A stretch of DNA of 64,000 nucleotides from Prosthecobacter sp. (GTDB taxonomy: Bacteria > Verrucomicrobiota > Verrucomicrobiia > Verrucomicrobiales > Verrucomicrobiaceae): contig JAIPJY010000013.1 in the NCBI GenBank assembly GCA_021733925.1, forward strand, positions 78,514 through 142,513, written 5' to 3'. The translations under genes and the position numbers were made by a program. Shown piece after piece: positions 1-8,955 of the stretch. Position 1 is the first letter of the stretch. Each line of letters opens with the position of its first letter. Under the pieces are notes generated by a model, which worked only from the letters and a program-made list of their open reading frames with translations, did no database searches and was not told the DNA's origin.

Positions 1-463
1 AACCACCCGCACCTCCATGGCCATCATCGCCCCCGGTGTGACCAAGCCGGGCACCACCTGCACCGCTCCCGTCGATTACATGAACATGTATCCCACCATT
101 TGCGAGCTCACCGGCCTGCCCGTTCCAGAGCATGTCAAAGGTGCCAGCCTGATGCCGCTGCTCAAAGACCCTGCCACCAAGTGGGATGGCGTGGCTGTGT
201 GCACCCACGGCAAAGGCAACCACGCCGTGCGCGATGCCAACTGGCGCTACATCCGCTACGCCGACGGCACTGAGGAACTCTACGATCACTCCAAAGATCC
301 GTATGAATGGACCAACCTCGCGGGCGAAGTCGGCATGAGCGAGATCAAGGCCAAACTCGGAGCCTCCATCCCCGCTGCCGATGCTGAAATCAAATCAACG
401 TCCGGTGACGAAAAGAAAAAGGGAGAGGGCAAAGGGAAGAAGAAAAAGAAGGCCAAGGAATAG
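1..463 (+). CDS. Sulfatase, C-terminal fragment
   Basis: This is the C-terminal part of a sulfatase; the open frame runs in from the left edge, so the ATG at 17 is internal and the catalytic N-terminal half is missing. What remains matches the end of the arylsulfatase fold: a 'VDYMNMYPT' segment, 'VKGASLMPLL', and 'YDHSKDP.EW.NLA', which in the family closes the substrate-side strand and the terminal helix. The last 25 residues are a lysine/glutamate-rich tail (KKKGEGKGKKKKKAKE) with no obvious fold. Exported sulfatases that remove sulfate from polysaccharides are abundant in Verrucomicrobia and Planctomycetes. Substrate cannot be told from this part. It converges with the HMA gene 25 bp downstream. 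Confidence 0.85.
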   Translation, partial: TTRTSMAIIAPGVTKPGTTCTAPVDYMNMYPTICELTGLPVPEHVKGASLMPLLKDPATKWDGVAVCTHGKGNHAVRDANWRYIRYADGTEELYDHSKDPYEWTNLAGEVGMSEIKAKLGASIPAADAEIKSTSGDEKKKGEGKGKKKKKAKE

Positions 464-488
464 CCTGAGCCTGAATGTAAGGAGCCAG

Positions 489-1040
489 TCACTGCCCTTC
501 TTTCTCCAGCGTAAAATCAAGCCCCAACCCATTCGGCTCGGGTGATTTCATCGCAGCGGTAAATTGCGCGAGACTCCAGCCCTGCGGACCGGTCTTCTTT
601 GGATCGTTTTTGAGTTCATTGAAGTGGATGAGCAATTCCCCCTTGGTCTTGTCCACCGTCTCCAGTTCCACCCAGCCTTTCCACCGCGCAAACAGGCCGC
701 CCACTTTCGAGGCATGCTTCGCATAGTCCGGCACATGCAGTTTCAACGTTGCCAGATAAGGCATGCCGTGAATAGGCAGCGCCTCGCGCACCGCCTGCGC
801 GATCTGGTGTTCGCTGACCGCCTTCGGGTCAAAGACAACATTGGCGTAGGTGTCAATCACCTGCACGACCGTCGCATCTGAAACACCCTTCGTTTCACTG
901 ATCGACTGCTGGACCACATACACGCAGCTCCCGCACTCCACGCCAGAGACATAAAAGGTCACGGTCGGCTGCTTTTCGGCGGCATGGAGACCGACCGTAA
1001 TGGAACAAAGCATAACAATAAGACGAAGCATGTGTTTCAT
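489..1040 (-). CDS. Exported heavy-metal-associated (HMA) domain protein
   Basis: A 183-residue protein with a signal peptide (residues 1-20, ending LHA) followed by an HMA-like domain at about 26-90. The metal-binding pair is C36-G-S-C39, inside 'VSGVECGSCVYVV'. The spacing and the following 'T.V.FDP..V....I..AV' pattern fit the MerP/CopZ fold. The rest (about 95-183) is not recognised. The start at 1040 is chosen over the upstream in-frame codon at 1079 because it gives a clean signal peptide and begins 10 bp after the DUF1501 stop. It is probably cotranscribed with that gene. A role in periplasmic metal binding or in electron transfer is inference. Confidence 0.7.
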   Translation of the reverse strand: MKHMLRLIVMLCSITVGLHAAEKQPTVTFYVSGVECGSCVYVVQQSISETKGVSDATVVQVIDTYANVVFDPKAVSEHQIAQAVREALPIHGMPYLATLKLHVPDYAKHASKVGGLFARWKGWVELETVDKTKGELLIHFNELKNDPKKTGPQGWSLAQFTAAMKSPEPNGLGLDFTLEKEGQ

Positions 1041-1050
1041 AATGACAAAT

Positions 1051-2454
1051 TCAAACCAGCCCCCGGATCGGTACGCCACGGGTCAGCACATTGAGCAGAC
1101 TCGGCGGCAGGCCGTCCGTGACACGCGCCTCTCCCACATCCACCAGCGTGTGCATGATGGTCGCGATCAAATCGGGAATCGTGATCGGCTCGGACGCGGG
1201 TTCGCCACCATTGCGTGACGACTGCCCGATGACCTGCCCCATCTTCAAGCCGCCGCCATAGATCATGAGCGGCGCCAGGCCACCCCAGTGATCGCGCCCG
1301 CCTTTGACATTGATCTTGGGCGAGCGTCCCATCTCTCCACAGCAGACGAGCATGATTTTTTCACTGAGACCGCGCGATTCGATGTCTTCGATCAAGGCGG
1401 AAACCGCATGGTCAAACGGACGACCGACATAGTCCATGCCAGTGCGGCACGGGGCGTTGTTGTTGTCGGCATGCATGTCCCACACAAAACTCGTCGTGAC
1501 AGTGACAAAGCCGCAGCCGCGCTCGCACAACCGCCGCGCCATGAGCAGCAGCTTGCCCAGCGTGGCGGCGTTGTCGGCGTAATGCTCGCGATTGTTCCAC
1601 TGCGTGCTGATGCGGTCTTTGGGCAGCAGCGCAGCAGTATCGTACCGAGCGATGAGACGCGGATCTTCCTTGGAAAGATCAAACGCATCCGACACGCCAC
1701 GTCGCAGCACATCAAAGGCGAGCGATTGAAATTCCGACATGCCGCCAATGACTTGACAGCCGTCCATGGTTCGCTGCCATTGATCCAGTGAAGTGAGCAG
1801 AGCGCGGCGATCATCCAGCCGGGACTGCGCCATGCTCAAGGTCATGTCCGCCTGCGCACCACTGCCTGCACCGGGCACAAAGGGCTGATAGGTCGTCCCA
1901 AATTCGCCGCTGGATGTGAAGTCGCCGAACTGCTTGATCACAGGTCCTGCGATGGATGAAACCGCCTGAGGAAACAGCGCCACGTTCGTCGGCATCGCGC
2001 TGCTTTTGCGCAGCGGCCCGGCCATGCGTGAGTACAGCGAGCCGAGATTCGCCTTCATCGTATCCTTGCCGACGATGGTCTTGAGATCATGCACCGCATC
2101 GCCCGTGACGAAGGAACGCACGATGCTGAACTTGTCCGCCAGCTTCGCCAGTCGCTCAAACGTGCTGCCAAAGGTCACCCCGGGAAGCTTGGTTTTGATC
2201 TCGCCCGTGACGCTGCGAATCTCCGATGGCGCATCCATCTTCGGATCAAAAGTTTCAAACTGCGACGGCCCGCCGTGCATGAAGAGAAAGATGACCGACT
2301 TGTCCTTGAGCAGCGACTTTTTGGAAGCCGCCAGCGCCTTGAGCGCCATCAAATCACTCAAACCCAGCCCTCCCAGTCCCAACCCACCAATGCGCAGGAA
2401 ATCACGCCGCTGCAGGCGTGAAGATCCCAGGCTGTGGTCGGAGAAGGTGAGCAT
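1051..2454 (-). CDS. DUF1501 domain protein, Tat-exported
   Basis: A 467-residue protein of the DUF1501 family (sulfatase-like alkaline phosphatase fold), typical of Planctomycetes and Verrucomicrobia, where these genes often sit with exported cytochrome/DUF1553 proteins or sulfatases. Residues 16-20 read RRDFL and are followed by a glycine/leucine stretch, a twin-arginine signal. Family hallmarks are 'FLFMHGGPSQFETFDPK' after the signal, 'DMHADNN' mid-protein, and 'EMGRSPKIN...GRDHWG' near the end. The start at 2454 (MLTF) is preferred over 2508 because it places the twin-arginine motif at the usual distance. It diverges from the aminopeptidase across 86 bp. The biochemical reaction is not established for the family. 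Confidence 0.88.
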   Translation of the reverse strand: MLTFSDHSLGSSRLQRRDFLRIGGLGLGGLGLSDLMALKALAASKKSLLKDKSVIFLFMHGGPSQFETFDPKMDAPSEIRSVTGEIKTKLPGVTFGSTFERLAKLADKFSIVRSFVTGDAVHDLKTIVGKDTMKANLGSLYSRMAGPLRKSSAMPTNVALFPQAVSSIAGPVIKQFGDFTSSGEFGTTYQPFVPGAGSGAQADMTLSMAQSRLDDRRALLTSLDQWQRTMDGCQVIGGMSEFQSLAFDVLRRGVSDAFDLSKEDPRLIARYDTAALLPKDRISTQWNNREHYADNAATLGKLLLMARRLCERGCGFVTVTTSFVWDMHADNNNAPCRTGMDYVGRPFDHAVSALIEDIESRGLSEKIMLVCCGEMGRSPKINVKGGRDHWGGLAPLMIYGGGLKMGQVIGQSSRNGGEPASEPITIPDLIATIMHTLVDVGEARVTDGLPPSLLNVLTRGVPIRGLV

Positions 2455-2540
2455 GTCCCTGCCAAATACGCCAACCGGGAGGCACTCCTTCCTGATTGTG
2501 CTTGCCACCCGGCGTCGCGTTCGGGATGGTCGCCGCCATC

Positions 2541-5156
2541 ATGCGCATCCCCCCTATCATTTTTGCCGTCGCATTGCTGACCTTGGAGGCGGCAGCCGAT
2601 TCCTCCGACTGCCGGATTTGTGACAAGCATCTGATGCCGCAGCCGTTGCAGCTCATCCCGGGCCGAAAATACGCACGGGACCGGCGGGCGGACATCCTGC
2701 ATGTGAAGCTCGATGTGACGCCGGATTTTGCCAAACGCACCGTCTCAGGCACAGCGACCCTGCGCTTCAAGCCGATCGCACTTCCGTTGGAGAAATTGGA
2801 ACTGGACGCGGTGGACTTGAGGATCACCACCATCACGGCTGCTGGTGCCCAGGTCGCGGAGCATCAGATCACGGAAGACAAACTCATCATCACCTTTGCC
2901 AAAGCGATTGCACCAGATGCGGAGGCGACGGTCACGGTCACGTATTCCGCGCAGCCCGAACACGGCTTGTATTTCCGCACCCCGGAGATGGGCTACAAAG
3001 CAGAAGACACTCAAGTGTGGAGCCAGGGGGAAGCGGAGGAGCATCGCTTTTGGTTTCCCAGCTATGACTATCCCAATGAGCGCTTCACCAGCGAAGTCAT
3101 CTGCCACGTGCCCAAGGGCATGCAGGTCATTTCCAATGGCACACTGCAAAGCGAACAGCCCGGCGGCGATGGTCTCGTGGCGTTTCACTGGCTGCAGGAC
3201 AAGCCACATGTAAACTATCTCATCGCGATGGTGGCAGGCCATTTCCACAAGCTCGAAGACAAGGCTGGCGCGCTGCCCCTCGCAGTGCTGGTTCCCCCCT
3301 CCCACACCGCACAAGCGGCCAACGCTTTTGCCGACACCCGCAAGATCATCGAGTTCTACCAGAAGGAAATCGGTGTGCCCTTTGCCTGGGACAAATACTA
3401 TCAGATTTACTGCCTCGATTTCATCGCTGGCGGCATGGAAAACACGAGCTGCACCTTTGAAGCCGCCGACATGCTTTTCAACTCCGACACCGAGCAGCTG
3501 CGTTCCCTGCATGAACTTGATGCGCATGAAACAGCCCACCAGTGGTTTGGTGATCTCGTCACCTGCCGTGACTGGTCGCACCTCTGGCTGAACGAAGGCT
3601 TCGCCACCTACTACACGGTGCTCTACGAAGAGCAGAAACTCGGTGCCGATGCGATGAAGTACGCGCTCTGGCAAGAAGCCCACCAAGTGTTTCAGGCAAA
3701 CGACACCCGCCCCATCGTCTGGCGCGACTATGGCGACCCCATGCAGCAGTTCGACTCACGCGCCTACCCAAAAGGTGCCTGGGTGCTGCACATGCTGCGC
3801 AGCCAGCTTGGCGCAGACCTCTACCGCAAGTGCATCAAGACATACCTTGAGCGGCATCGCAACGGCATCGTCCGCACCGAAGATCTGCAGGACGTCATCG
3901 AGGAAATCAGCGGACTCTCATTTGATCAGTTTTTCGATCAATGGCTCTTCCACGGCGGCGTGCCCGAATTGAAAATCGACTACGCGTGGGACGCCGGATC
4001 GAAGCAGGCCAAAATCACCGTGCGTCAGACACAGAAGCTCAGCGAACAGGTGCGCCTCTTCCGTGTGCCGCTGCCAGTCGGCTTTGCCATCGCCGGGAAA
4101 AAAGAACTGCAGCTTTTCAAAGCGGACGTCACCAAGGACGTCGAAGAATTTTACTTCCCGCTGCCCGCTCAGCCGGAACTGGTCCGCATCGATCCCGATT
4201 ACACCTTGCTGGCCAAGGTCACTTTCACACCGCCAGGCCCGATGCTCGACAAACAACTGCTCTCCGACATCATCGGCCGCCTGCTCGCTATCAGCACCCT
4301 CGATGACAAGCACATCGACAAACTCGGCAAAGCCCTGCGCGAAGACTCCTTCTACGCCGTCCGCTCCGAGGCAGCGAAGTCACTCGCAAAAATCCCCGAT
4401 CCAGCAGCACGTGCGGCGCTGATCGCAGGCAGCAGCAACCAGACCGATGCGCGGGTCCGCAAAGCCGTGGTGCAGGCTCTTGCCGCACTGAACACACCCG
4501 AATCGCAGGAAACCCTGTGGAAAATGGCCCAGAGCGAAAAGAACCCCGACATTCTCGCCAGCATCATCGAATCCTGGGGGGCACGCCCCGGCGATGACGC
4601 AGTCGCCACCGCACTCCGCACACAACTGGGCGGCACCAGTTTCAACAACTCGCTTCAGCTCGCCGCCATCAAAGCGCTGCGTGCTCAGGACGACGAATCA
4701 GCGGTACCTGACGTGCTGGCCCGGCTGCAGTCTCTCAACCATCTTCGCGGTCGCGATGCAGGCACCGCTTTCGATGCACTCGCTTTCCTCGCGCGCCGTC
4801 CCACGAATTTGCAACGCGATGCTATACGCCAATTCCTCACCTCCAAACTCACCGACCCCCGCAACTCCTGGCGTCTCGCCAGCGCCAAGGCCCTCGGCAC
4901 GCTGCGCGATCCCAAGGCGCTCGCCGTGCTGGAACCGCTGCTCGCCGGAGGCAATGCTCGCATCGACCCCGTCCGCGAGGCGGCTGCCAAATCGGCGCAG
5001 GATATCCGCGCGGGCCTGGACAGCCCTGCCGATTTGAAAAAACTCTGGGACCGCGTGCAGCAGTTGCAAAAGCAGGCCGAAGAACAGCAGAAAGAACTCG
5101 AAACCCTGAAGAAAAAATCACAACCAGCCGCCGCCGAAAAGAAGGCGGGCAAGTAG
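2541..5156 (+). CDS. M1 family metallopeptidase with HEAT-repeat C-terminus
   Basis: An 871-residue exported zinc aminopeptidase-like protein. It has a signal peptide (about 1-20), an N-terminal beta-saddle domain, then the catalytic domain: exopeptidase signature GGMEN, zinc motif H329-E-T-A-H333 and the third ligand E352 in 'LWLNEGF'. These residues are intact, so activity is expected. From about residue 590 the protein carries repeated helical pairs such as 'AVRSEAAKSLAKI' and 'ARVRKAVVQALAAL', which look like HEAT repeats, and it ends in a charged coiled coil (about 830-865). The start at 2541 is preferred to the upstream TTG at 2496 because it begins the hydrophobic signal. The gene for a small zincin follows after 6 bp. 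Confidence 0.92.
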   Translation: MRIPPIIFAVALLTLEAAADSSDCRICDKHLMPQPLQLIPGRKYARDRRADILHVKLDVTPDFAKRTVSGTATLRFKPIALPLEKLELDAVDLRITTITAAGAQVAEHQITEDKLIITFAKAIAPDAEATVTVTYSAQPEHGLYFRTPEMGYKAEDTQVWSQGEAEEHRFWFPSYDYPNERFTSEVICHVPKGMQVISNGTLQSEQPGGDGLVAFHWLQDKPHVNYLIAMVAGHFHKLEDKAGALPLAVLVPPSHTAQAANAFADTRKIIEFYQKEIGVPFAWDKYYQIYCLDFIAGGMENTSCTFEAADMLFNSDTEQLRSLHELDAHETAHQWFGDLVTCRDWSHLWLNEGFATYYTVLYEEQKLGADAMKYALWQEAHQVFQANDTRPIVWRDYGDPMQQFDSRAYPKGAWVLHMLRSQLGADLYRKCIKTYLERHRNGIVRTEDLQDVIEEISGLSFDQFFDQWLFHGGVPELKIDYAWDAGSKQAKITVRQTQKLSEQVRLFRVPLPVGFAIAGKKELQLFKADVTKDVEEFYFPLPAQPELVRIDPDYTLLAKVTFTPPGPMLDKQLLSDIIGRLLAISTLDDKHIDKLGKALREDSFYAVRSEAAKSLAKIPDPAARAALIAGSSNQTDARVRKAVVQALAALNTPESQETLWKMAQSEKNPDILASIIESWGARPGDDAVATALRTQLGGTSFNNSLQLAAIKALRAQDDESAVPDVLARLQSLNHLRGRDAGTAFDALAFLARRPTNLQRDAIRQFLTSKLTDPRNSWRLASAKALGTLRDPKALAVLEPLLAGGNARIDPVREAAAKSAQDIRAGLDSPADLKKLWDRVQQLQKQAEEQQKELETLKKKSQPAAAEKKAGK

Positions 5157-5162
5157 CCAACC

Positions 5163-5534
5163 ATGCGATTCCCACGCCTTCTAACCATTGCCACCAAAGT
5201 CGTCAAAGACACGCTGCTCTCACTGCCTGCAGAAATTCGCACTGAGGCAGGAGACTGCCGCATTGAATTGACCGAGATGGATGCCTTGGTCGACATTGAT
5301 GAGGATCTTGATCCCGATCTGCTCGGCCTGTTTGAAGGCAACACCCGCGATGATCCCCTGCCAGAAACTCCCGACGAGATGCCGCGCATCCGCCTCTTTC
5401 TCGACAACCTCTGGGACGAATGCTCTGGCGATCTCACCACCTACCGCCACGAAGTCCGCATCACCTTCCTCCACGAACTGGGCCACTATCTCGGGCTGGA
5501 TGAAGACGAAGTGTCGGCTCTCGGCCTGGAGTGA
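5163..5534 (+). CDS. Small metallopeptidase family protein (zincin-like)
   Basis: A 123-residue acidic protein of the 'metallopeptidase family' (DUF1025/zincin_1). The zinc motif HELGHYLG is at residues 104-111 and is followed by 'DEDEV', giving the minigluzincin-like HExxHxxG...E arrangement. Length and motif position near the C-terminus fit the family. It starts 6 bp after the M1 peptidase stop, so it is probably in the same transcript. It has no signal peptide, so it is likely cytoplasmic. The function of the family is not settled. The stop codon abuts the convergent RDD gene with no gap. Confidence 0.82.
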   Translation: MRFPRLLTIATKVVKDTLLSLPAEIRTEAGDCRIELTEMDALVDIDEDLDPDLLGLFEGNTRDDPLPETPDEMPRIRLFLDNLWDECSGDLTTYRHEVRITFLHELGHYLGLDEDEVSALGLE

Positions 5535-6248
5535 TCAGGCACCCGGCTTGTCCGCAATGACAATGGTGTCTGCGATCAGATCATGCAGACAACGCTGATC
5601 TTCCCGGAAGATAAAACAGGCATCGATGATGGAATAGAGCGGCACCACATTGGCAATGATGGCGTTGACAAACGAGCGCAGCAGGAAGGCCTTCACAAAA
5701 CCAGGATTCTGCCCATCGGGGTTCGTCACAATACGAATGCCCAGCCATTTTTTGGCAATCGTCTGTCCTTGGATGGAAAGCAGATAGGTGTTGTAGATGA
5801 TGAGCCCGAGCAATCCCAGGCCCGCAAGGATGAAACAAATCACCGAGCCCGTCGAAAGTGAATCATCTCCCTTGTTATCCATCATGGCGATGCCGCAGAC
5901 CATCGGCAGCCCAGCCACGAGCATGCCAACCAGACCATCCAAAAAAGCCGCCCCTAGCCGACTGCCACGCGAGGCAAGCTCAAACTTTGGCATCATCGCG
6001 GACGTGATGATGTTTGCCTGAGGAGCCGCATAAGGATTGAACGACGGAGCAGTGGTGGCTGCGGCCAAAAAAGACGGCTGAATGGCTTGTGAGTTGAACC
6101 GCGTGCTCAGGCTCTGCCACTCCGCCATGCCTTCAGCCCAAAGCAGATCATCAGCTAAGAAACGCCCTGTTGAGACCCCTGACTGAATTTCCGACTCGGA
6201 AAAAACGCCAAGTTGCTGGCCATTTCGTGCAATGTGAAATGAAGTCAT
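5535..6248 (-). CDS. GYF_2-RDD membrane protein
   Basis: A 237-residue protein with an N-terminal GYF_2 (DUF4339) domain at about 3-50: 'IARNGQQLGVFSESEI' and 'LLWAEGMAEWQSL' carry the conserved W/G/W pattern. This is followed by a proline/alanine linker ('FNPYAAPQANI') and a C-terminal RDD domain with several membrane spans. The RDD signatures are 'ASRGSRLGAAFLDGLVG' and 'GQTIAKKWLGIRIV', with 'FREDQRCLHDLIADT' at the end. It is the last gene of a minus-strand run and lies 13 bp after a paralogue of the same architecture. RDD proteins may act in transport; the GYF_2 domain is thought to bind other proteins. The role here is unknown. Confidence 0.85.
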   Translation of the reverse strand: MTSFHIARNGQQLGVFSESEIQSGVSTGRFLADDLLWAEGMAEWQSLSTRFNSQAIQPSFLAAATTAPSFNPYAAPQANIITSAMMPKFELASRGSRLGAAFLDGLVGMLVAGLPMVCGIAMMDNKGDDSLSTGSVICFILAGLGLLGLIIYNTYLLSIQGQTIAKKWLGIRIVTNPDGQNPGFVKAFLLRSFVNAIIANVVPLYSIIDACFIFREDQRCLHDLIADTIVIADKPGA

Positions 6249-6261
6249 AAAATAGTTTCAA

Positions 6262-6957
6262 TCAGCCCAATACTTTGACGACATGAGTGCCCCCGATCTT
6301 GTCATGGATGCAACGCCTGTCTTCATTAAAGATAAATAAAGCATCCACAAGGCTGTAGAACGGAATCAAGCCGAGCGCACCCTTGCCCAGCAGCGTTCTC
6401 AGGAAAACAATCTGAATGAAACCAGCCTTCGTCGAATCCTCAATTTGAGCGATGCGAATGCCCATGAGCTTCTTCCCAATCGTTTGGCCGTCGGTGGCAA
6501 TGAGGATCAAATTGATGAGGCAAACAATGCCCAACAAACCAAAAGAGACATAAGCCATCAGATCGCTTTTTCCCAATGCCGTCTCGCTCATCAAACCTGC
6601 GGGCAGAAAACATGCAATGAACACAAGGATATCCAAAATGTGGGCTGCCAGCCGCGAGCCTGGAGAAGCTTTTTCCACGTACACTCGAGAAGAGGCTTGC
6701 GGAAGTCTGCCGACAAGGTTGGCGCGTGGCGCAGCATAAGGATTCACCGCCGTTGCCAACGTTGGCTGGGGCATCTGCTGTACAGGTTGGGCACTGCTTC
6801 GTTGGAAAACCACATCCAGCCCCTGCCACTCGCTCATTCCTTCCCGCCAGCACCAGTCTGTAGGCTGGAAGTAGCCGGTCTGCAGTCCTTCTTGGATCTG
6901 AGATTCGACGAATTCGCCCATTGCCAGGCCATCGCGTGCAATCTGATAAGGATTCAT
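6262..6957 (-). CDS. GYF_2-RDD membrane protein, paralogue
   Basis: A 231-residue protein with the same architecture as its downstream neighbour: GYF_2 domain (about 3-50, 'IARDGLAMGEFVESQI' and 'CWREGMSEWQGL'), a linker with 'NPYAAPRANL', and an RDD membrane domain ('ASPGSRLAAHILDILV', 'GQTIGKKLMGIRIA', 'FNEDRRCIHDKIGGT'). The real start is MNPYQIARDG at 6957; the open frame extends 96 codons further upstream into recR and intergenic sequence with no coding character. The pair at 5535-6957 is a tandem duplication. Both genes follow recR in the same orientation. Confidence 0.85.
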   Translation of the reverse strand: MNPYQIARDGLAMGEFVESQIQEGLQTGYFQPTDWCWREGMSEWQGLDVVFQRSSAQPVQQMPQPTLATAVNPYAAPRANLVGRLPQASSRVYVEKASPGSRLAAHILDILVFIACFLPAGLMSETALGKSDLMAYVSFGLLGIVCLINLILIATDGQTIGKKLMGIRIAQIEDSTKAGFIQIVFLRTLLGKGALGLIPFYSLVDALFIFNEDRRCIHDKIGGTHVVKVLG

Positions 6958-7033
6958 AGTGATATGAATGTCACTCTCTCGGAGCTTTCTGAAATTGTCT
7001 AGCGAAGCATCCGACCGGAAAGTTAATTTTTCA

Positions 7034-7642
7034 CTAGCCCATCTTCCGCCGCCCATGCAGAGCCTGGTACAACGTGAGCTCGTCCACGTGGTCGAGCCCT
7101 CCACCCGCAGGCATGCCCTGAGCCAGCCGGGTGACCGCGATGCCCGCAGGACGCAGCAGATCGGCAATGTAGCTGGCCGTGGCCTCACCTTCGACGTCGG
7201 AACCAAGGGCGATGATGACTTCTTCCGTGTGAAGATCACGCACACGATTGACCAGCGACTCCATGCGCAGGTCTTCCGGGGTCACGTTGTCGAGCGGCGA
7301 AAGCCTGCCACCAAGCACGTGGTACAAACCTTGAAACGCACCTGACCGCTCCATGCGCAGCACATCGGCGGCCTGCTCGACCACGCAAAGCTGCTGCTGC
7401 TGGCGGCGCGGGTCGTGGCAGAGCAGGCAGTCGCTGTCGCTTTCGATGAAGAACCCGCAGTCATCACAGGGTATGATGCGCTCCCGTGCCTCCAGCAGCG
7501 CGTTGGAAAGCAGGGTGATGCGCTCATCACTCCGCTGCAGCAGCCAGATCATGAGGCGCTCCGCGCTGCGCGGCCCCAGGCCGGGCAGCGATTTGAGCTG
7601 GGCGACGAGACGCTGGATCGCGGGTGGATAGTCAATGCGCAC
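7034..7642 (-). CDS. recR: Recombination mediator protein RecR
   Basis: RecR, 202 residues, the usual length. It acts with RecF and RecO to load RecA at single-strand gaps. Visible features are the helix-hairpin-helix at 19-30 (LPGLGPRSAERL), the four-cysteine zinc site C59/C62/C72/C75, and a C-terminal Toprim domain with 'IIALGSDVEGEATA' and the closing 'GGGLDHVDELTLYQAL'. The dnaX and ebfC neighbours often seen with recR are absent; here it lies 11 bp after a cyclase-like gene and ahead of the two RDD genes. Confidence 0.95.
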   Translation of the reverse strand: MRIDYPPAIQRLVAQLKSLPGLGPRSAERLMIWLLQRSDERITLLSNALLEARERIIPCDDCGFFIESDSDCLLCHDPRRQQQQLCVVEQAADVLRMERSGAFQGLYHVLGGRLSPLDNVTPEDLRMESLVNRVRDLHTEEVIIALGSDVEGEATASYIADLLRPAGIAVTRLAQGMPAGGGLDHVDELTLYQALHGRRKMG

Positions 7643-7653
7643 GGCAGAAAAAC

Positions 7654-8955
7654 TCAGGTCACAGCGAGCTTGCGCGAATGTTTGGGCGTCTCTTTGGCTG
7701 GCGAAGATTTTTCCTTCAGGGCCAGGTCAACACGCTCCAGGAAGTACTTGAGCGGCGCATCCTCACGGCCCTCGATGGCGGCGTTGTTGAAGCTTTCCAG
7801 CGCCTGCTTCAGATCGCCTTTACGATACTGCACCACGCCCTGCCAGAAAGCGTCACGGGCGCGAATGTCCGGCTCCGGCAGCGTGCCCTTCTCAGCAAGC
7901 AGTTCGTACACCTCGCTCATCTGACTGGAGCCAACAGTGCTGACCATCTCCATGGGCCGCACCTCGGCATTGTCCTTCACCAGTGCATAGGTCCTCGCGC
8001 TCATGAGCACCTTGCTGCCATACTCGGCATTCAACACACACAGCTGCGTGGAAAAATCAATCACATCACCCACCGCGCTGAAACTTTCAAAGTGGCTGAC
8101 ACCAAACAGACCGCAGACCGCCGATCCCGTGCTGAATGCCACACCAATCTGCGCCTTCTTGCCGAAGCGCTGCTCGATCTCACGGGTCAAATTGGCCACA
8201 TGGTTGCGCAGCACTGCGGCCACCTGGACGGCATGCAGGGCGTGATGCTCGTCTATCAGAGGGAATCCGAAGAAGACGCGCACCTGCCTGGCGTTGCAAT
8301 CATCCAGATACGCGCCGCGCTCGATGAGAAATTCTGAAATGCTGCGCTGAAAATGCGTGGCCAGTTCTTCGAACTGCAGTGCCTCGATGCCCGTGGCAAG
8401 CTCCCCATGATTCAGCATGCGGCAGGTCAGCACCGTAATTTCACGGCGCTCCGTCATTTTCGCCGGATTGTTTTGATCCGCGAGCTCCTCAAACACACGC
8501 GTGGAGAGCCTCCCGACAAAGTAGTCGCGCATGACATGGCAACGATAAGCATTGACCGAGCCACCCACGGCTATACCCGCGATGCCGGCAAACCACAGCG
8601 CCATTGATCCCGATATCGGCTCAAACAAGACGCCGCTCATGGCCATGATGCAGGCAAAGGTGGCCGTGAGAAACGTGCCACCAAGGAGGAAGGCAATCCG
8701 CCGCCACTGTGAGGGCATCTCAATGCACACCCACGCGCTGATGAAAGCCATGAGGGTGTAGTAGCCATATTGCAGCAAGACGCTTTGCTTCAATCCACCC
8801 GCCGGCAAAATGAAACCGCGCGCAAACAGCACGGCAAACCAGTCGGCCGTGCTTTTGAAAAAGCCGAACTGATACAGGGCCAGCAAGGGGATGCAGACCA
8901 GCACGCCAATGAACATGGCGGCGACCTGATTACGATTCATGGGCGGTAGAGTCAT
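7654..8955 (-). CDS. Membrane protein with degenerate class III nucleotide cyclase domain
   Basis: A 433-residue protein. The first ~170 residues are hydrophobic, with about five membrane spans. Residues from about 190 to 370 align by eye with class III adenylate/guanylate cyclases: 'EITVLTCRMLNH', '..RVFFGFPLIDEHHALHAV', 'IGVAFSTGSAVCGLFG', 'FSAVGDVIDFSTQL'. The expected catalytic residues are missing: the first metal Asp position reads TCR, the second GD position reads NAR, and the N-x-x-x-R pair reads D-x-x-x-Q. A pseudo-cyclase with a sensing or scaffolding role is the best guess. The start overlaps the ClpX-like stop by 26 bp; an internal ATG at 8940 is a possible alternative. There is no clear ribosome binding site for either. 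Confidence 0.72.
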   Translation of the reverse strand: MTLPPMNRNQVAAMFIGVLVCIPLLALYQFGFFKSTADWFAVLFARGFILPAGGLKQSVLLQYGYYTLMAFISAWVCIEMPSQWRRIAFLLGGTFLTATFACIMAMSGVLFEPISGSMALWFAGIAGIAVGGSVNAYRCHVMRDYFVGRLSTRVFEELADQNNPAKMTERREITVLTCRMLNHGELATGIEALQFEELATHFQRSISEFLIERGAYLDDCNARQVRVFFGFPLIDEHHALHAVQVAAVLRNHVANLTREIEQRFGKKAQIGVAFSTGSAVCGLFGVSHFESFSAVGDVIDFSTQLCVLNAEYGSKVLMSARTYALVKDNAEVRPMEMVSTVGSSQMSEVYELLAEKGTLPEPDIRARDAFWQGVVQYRKGDLKQALESFNNAAIEGREDAPLKYFLERVDLALKEKSSPAKETPKHSRKLAVT

